From contig CBDVEQ010000021.1 of the NCBI GenBank assembly GCA_965373045.1, positions 1 to 19,849 of the forward strand: a stretch of DNA of 19,849 bases, given 5' to 3'. Position numbers and translations under genes: made by a program. This DNA comes from DAOVDI01 sp965373045 (GTDB taxonomy: Bacteria; Acidobacteriota; Aminicenantia; Aminicenantales; Aminicenantaceae). How positions within the stretch are numbered: position 1 is the stretch's first letter; each line of letters opens with the position of its first letter. This document shows, piece after piece, positions 16,546-19,849 of this stretch. The notes below the pieces were generated by a model. The model searched no databases and had not been told where the DNA came from. It was given only the letters and a program-made list of their open reading frames with translations.

Positions 16546-18645
16546 ATGGCAGAAAATCTTTATGTCACCGCAACTGAAACCAAGAGCGGCAAATCGGCTA
16601 TATCTCTTGGGATCATGGAAATGCTCCTGAGAAATGTCAAAAAAGTGGCCTTTTTCCGCCCTTTGATCACTGTAAATTCAAACTCAAATAAAAGGGATAA
16701 TGATATCGAACTGATCTCTTCCTACTTCAAACTGGATACTCCCTATGAAGAGATGTATGGATTCACGACAGCCCAAGCTCTGGAATACATCGCCCACGGA
16801 AAATATTCAGAGCTTCTGGAAAAAATCGTCACCAAGTACAAAACGCTGGAAGAAAAATATGATTTTGTGCTCTGCGAAGGAACGGACTTTGACGGGGCCA
16901 CCTCGGTATTTGAATTTGACATCAACGCAGATATCATCAACAACCTGGGGTGTCCCGTCATTCTTGTATCTACAGAATGCAACAAAAGCGAAGACGAGAC
17001 CATCAGGGCTATTGAAATGTCCACTGAGTCCCTCTATGAAAAGGCATGCAACATTATTGCGACCATTGTCAACCGCACCAAACCAGGAAGCCACATTGTA
17101 AAACACCTCAAAAAAAAGCTTCAGGACAAGAACCAGTTTATCTTCTCTATTCCTGAAGAAAAAACTCTGAGCAATCCTTCGATAAGACACATCGCAGAGA
17201 AATTGAATGCCAAGGTCCTGTACGGAAAAAATCAGCTTAACCGGCATATCAAAGGATTTGGTGTGGCAGCTATGCAGTTGAGGAATGTTCTGTCCAAATT
17301 CAAAGCCGGGGACATGATTATCACCCCCGGCGACCGCGCAGATTTGATCGTAGCCTTTCTTTCATCAATAACATCCACGACCATGCCAAATATTTCCGGG
17401 ATCATACTGACCGGAGGCCTGCTTCCGGAAAAATCCATCCAGAAATTGATCGAAGGATTTCCCAATATTGTTCCCATTTTAAGTGTTGAAGAAAACACCT
17501 TCGAAACAGCCCGGCTTGCCGATAATATTCACGCTGTCATCTCCCCACAAGATACCTCAAAGATCATGAAAGCCCTGGCTCTGTTTGAAAATAATATTGA
17601 TGTTCCGGCTCTAAGGGACAGGATCATTCAGACGAAGATCACAGTTATAACACCCAAAATGTTTGAATACCGCCTTCTCCAGCGGGCCCGGGCTCAGAAA
17701 AAGCATATTGTGCTGGCGGAAGGCACTGAAGAAAGGATCCTCCGGGCAGCTGATTTCCTTCTCCGCCGCAAAGTGGTTGATATATCTCTTCTTGGTCCAA
17801 AAGACAAGATCGAAAATAAGATCAAACAGCTTGGCTTACAGTTAAACGATGTAAATATCATTGATATTATAAAATCCGATAGATATGAATACTATACAAT
17901 GACCTATCTGAATCTGAGAAAACACAAAGGCATAACGATCGAAAATGCTCACGATTTCATGTGCGATTCAAGCTATTTTGGGACGATGATGGTTTACAAA
18001 GGCCATGCGGACGGAATAGTGTCTGGCGCAGTTCATACAACCCGCAATACACTCCGCCCGTCATTTGAATTCATCAAAACAAAACCGGGAGTTAATATTA
18101 TCTCCAGTGTCTTCTTCATGTGCCTGGAAGACAGAGTCCTCGTTTATGGGGACTGTGCGGTCAATCCGGATCCAAACTCTCAGGAGTTGGCAGAAATCGC
18201 CATCAGTTCCGCACAAACCGCAAAGACATTCGGGATCGAGCCCAGAGTGGCAATGCTTTCCTACTCAACCGGTGAATCAGGAATCGGGGCCGACGTGTCC
18301 AAAGTCCGCGAAGCAACAAAAATCGCAAAAGAGATGGCAAAAAAGATCGATCCGGATTTAAAGATCGAAGGACCGCTGCAGTATGATGCTGCAATCGATC
18401 CGGTAGTGGCAAAAACTAAACTGCCTAACAGCGAGGTCGCAGGCAGAGCCACGGTCTTCATCTTTCCGGACCTTAACACGGGAAACAACACCTATAAAGC
18501 GGTTCAGAGATCGGCCAATGCCATCGCCATCGGCCCGGTCCTGCAGGGGCTGAACAAACCGGTTAATGACCTGAGCCGCGGCTGCTCGGTTTCCGATATT
18601 GTAAACACAGTGGCCATTACAGCCATCCAGGCTCAATCCAAGTAA
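16546..18645 (+). CDS. pta: Phosphate acetyltransferase, long form with N-terminal P-loop and DRTGG domains
   Basis: Pta interconverts acetyl-CoA plus phosphate with acetyl phosphate plus CoA. The 699 residues match the long E. coli-type enzyme (714). Domains in order are a BioD-like P-loop region (TETKSGKS at 10-17, to about 215), a DRTGG domain (about 220-335, with GDMIITPGDRADLI) and the catalytic PTA_PTB domain (about 374-697). The catalytic domain shows LAEGTEERILRAADFLLRR, CMLED-like FFMCLEDRVLVYGDCAVNPDP, MLSYSTGESGIG and GPLQYDAAIDP. In E. coli the N-terminal region mediates allosteric control by metabolites; the same is likely here. AGGA at 16534-16537 lies 8 nt before the ATG. ackA starts 5 nt after the stop, so the pair is an operon. 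Confidence 0.95.
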   Translation: MAENLYVTATETKSGKSAISLGIMEMLLRNVKKVAFFRPLITVNSNSNKRDNDIELISSYFKLDTPYEEMYGFTTAQALEYIAHGKYSELLEKIVTKYKTLEEKYDFVLCEGTDFDGATSVFEFDINADIINNLGCPVILVSTECNKSEDETIRAIEMSTESLYEKACNIIATIVNRTKPGSHIVKHLKKKLQDKNQFIFSIPEEKTLSNPSIRHIAEKLNAKVLYGKNQLNRHIKGFGVAAMQLRNVLSKFKAGDMIITPGDRADLIVAFLSSITSTTMPNISGIILTGGLLPEKSIQKLIEGFPNIVPILSVEENTFETARLADNIHAVISPQDTSKIMKALALFENNIDVPALRDRIIQTKITVITPKMFEYRLLQRARAQKKHIVLAEGTEERILRAADFLLRRKVVDISLLGPKDKIENKIKQLGLQLNDVNIIDIIKSDRYEYYTMTYLNLRKHKGITIENAHDFMCDSSYFGTMMVYKGHADGIVSGAVHTTRNTLRPSFEFIKTKPGVNIISSVFFMCLEDRVLVYGDCAVNPDPNSQELAEIAISSAQTAKTFGIEPRVAMLSYSTGESGIGADVSKVREATKIAKEMAKKIDPDLKIEGPLQYDAAIDPVVAKTKLPNSEVAGRATVFIFPDLNTGNNTYKAVQRSANAIAIGPVLQGLNKPVNDLSRGCSVSDIVNTVAITAIQAQSK

Positions 18646-18650
18646 GAGAC

Positions 18651-19849
18651 ATGAAAATTCTAGTCATTAACACGGGCAGCTCTTCTATCAAGTATCAGCT
18701 TTTTGATATGGACAGGGACAGCGCCATAGTCATCGGACTGGTTGAAAAGATCGGAGAGAAAAACAGTATCCTCACCCACAAAACCATAGACCAGAATGGA
18801 GAGGGCAAAAAAAAAGTTGAAACCGGTCATATTGCCGACCATGCCAAAGGGCTTGCAAGAATCGTGGAACTTCTGACCGATCCCGAGTACGGGGTCATCT
18901 GTGATAAATCCGAGATCACGGCTGTCGGCCACCGTGTAGTACACGGCGGAGAGCAGTTTCAATCATCCACTGTCATCAATGAAAAAGTTTTGAATGCCGT
19001 AAAGGACAATATACCTCTTGCTCCTCTTCACAACCCTCCCAATCTGACAGGAATCGAGGTGGCTAAAACAATATTTCCCGACGCGCCCCAGGTTGCTGTT
19101 TTTGATACAGCATTCCATCAGTCCATTCCTCAAAAAGCTTATTTGTATGCCCTTCCTTATGACCTGTACCTCAAGAACAGGGTTCGTCGTTACGGCTTTC
19201 ACGGCACATCCCATGCCTATGTCACAGTTGAGGCATCCAAATTTATGGGTATATCCGGAGACAAGCTCAATCTGATCACCATCCATCTGGGAAACGGCGC
19301 CAGCATGACGGCAGTAAAAAACGGCAGGAGTTTAGACACCTCCATGGGATTGACACCTCTTGAAGGCCTGGTCATGGGAACCCGTTCCGGCGATGTCGAT
19401 CCGGCGCTTCCCTTTTTCCTTGCCAGGAATCTGGATATGGACCTCAAGGATATAGACCGGCTTCTTAACAAGGAAAGCGGCATTAAAGGATTTTGCGGCA
19501 TCAATGACATGCGGGAAGTGGAAGATCGAGCCCAGGCCGGAGATGAGATGGCAAAGACAGCCCTGGATGTCTATGCGTACAGGATCAAAAAATACATCGG
19601 CGCTTATTATGCGGCATTGGGACGGTTGGATGCCATTGTATTTACAGCCGGTATAGGGGAAAACTCCCCCCTTATCCGCTCCATGTGCTGTGAAGACCTG
19701 CAGGAACTTGGTATCAAGATCGATGAGGACAAAAACCAGGAGCGCCGCAAAGACGAGCGCGATATCAGCGCTGCTGATTCCCGGATCAGGATCCTTGTGA
19801 TCCCGACCAACGAAGAAAAAAGGATCGCCCGCGAGACCAAACGGGTGAT
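18651..19849 (+). CDS. ackA: Acetate kinase, 3'-partial at window edge
   Basis: AckA moves phosphate between acetyl phosphate and ADP, giving acetate and ATP. The frame is open from the ATG at 18651 to the right edge: 399 complete codons. The family is usually about 400 residues, and the last residues (VIPTNEEKRIARETKRV) match the normal C-terminal end, so only a few codons are likely missing. Landmarks are VINTGSSSIKYQLF (N7, S10, S12), GHRVVHGG (R95), FDTAFH (D152), FHGTSH (H184), IHLGNGASM, MGTRSGDVDP, FTAGIGENS and PTNEE (catalytic Glu). The SD is weak (GAG in TAAGAGAC), and translation coupled to pta is likely. Confidence 0.95.
   Translation, partial: MKILVINTGSSSIKYQLFDMDRDSAIVIGLVEKIGEKNSILTHKTIDQNGEGKKKVETGHIADHAKGLARIVELLTDPEYGVICDKSEITAVGHRVVHGGEQFQSSTVINEKVLNAVKDNIPLAPLHNPPNLTGIEVAKTIFPDAPQVAVFDTAFHQSIPQKAYLYALPYDLYLKNRVRRYGFHGTSHAYVTVEASKFMGISGDKLNLITIHLGNGASMTAVKNGRSLDTSMGLTPLEGLVMGTRSGDVDPALPFFLARNLDMDLKDIDRLLNKESGIKGFCGINDMREVEDRAQAGDEMAKTALDVYAYRIKKYIGAYYAALGRLDAIVFTAGIGENSPLIRSMCCEDLQELGIKIDEDKNQERRKDERDISAADSRIRILVIPTNEEKRIARETKRV

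Overview
The window looks like an ordinary chromosomal stretch from a Gram-negative-type bacterium with moderate GC (mid-forties by eye). Several proteins have signal peptides, a membrane-anchored PpiD/SurA-like chaperone is present, and one secreted protein looks like an outer-membrane barrel. The secreted 6-bladed beta-propeller, the conserved exported protein with an ADVHVLITQQ stretch, and the ispH-rpsA-HU-HIT order suggest an uncultured Acidobacteriota or Aminicenantes-like lineage. That placement is inference from remembered families, not a search result.

Positions 1-7427 (plus strand) form one compact run of seven genes: ispH (5' end outside the window), rpsA with a lysine-rich tail, an HU/IHF-type DNA-binding protein, a HIT-family nucleotide hydrolase/transferase, an acyl-CoA dehydrogenase, a PpiD/SurA-type peptidyl-prolyl isomerase and an M29 metallo-aminopeptidase. 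Four of the six junctions overlap (13, 14, 4 and 1 nt), which suggests a single translationally coupled operon. A convergent minus-strand PlsC-like acyltransferase with degenerate motifs follows (7464-8225).

The 310-nt gap at 8226-8535 holds a striking repeat: two arms of related 8-nt tandem units in opposite orientation around an AT-rich centre. Next, on the plus strand, come a MOFRL-type glycerate 2-kinase, a saccharopine-dehydrogenase-like oxidoreductase and a secreted 6-bladed beta-propeller. The propeller reading frame runs 354 nt into the antisense of the next gene, most likely because of an indel in a G5 tract.

Positions 12423-16324 (minus strand) carry tyrS, an exported barrel-like protein of unknown function, and serC. 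A divergent intergenic region with a good sigma70-type promoter then leads into pta-ackA on the plus strand. These two genes convert acetyl-CoA to acetate with ATP formation and point to acetate production or assimilation. ackA is cut by the right edge of the window, probably a few codons before its stop.

I found no phage, transposase, CRISPR array, defence system, rRNA or tRNA. The observations most worth checking are the 8-mer inverted repeat, the propeller frame, the PlsC-like motif loss, the S1 tail and the unknown exported protein.
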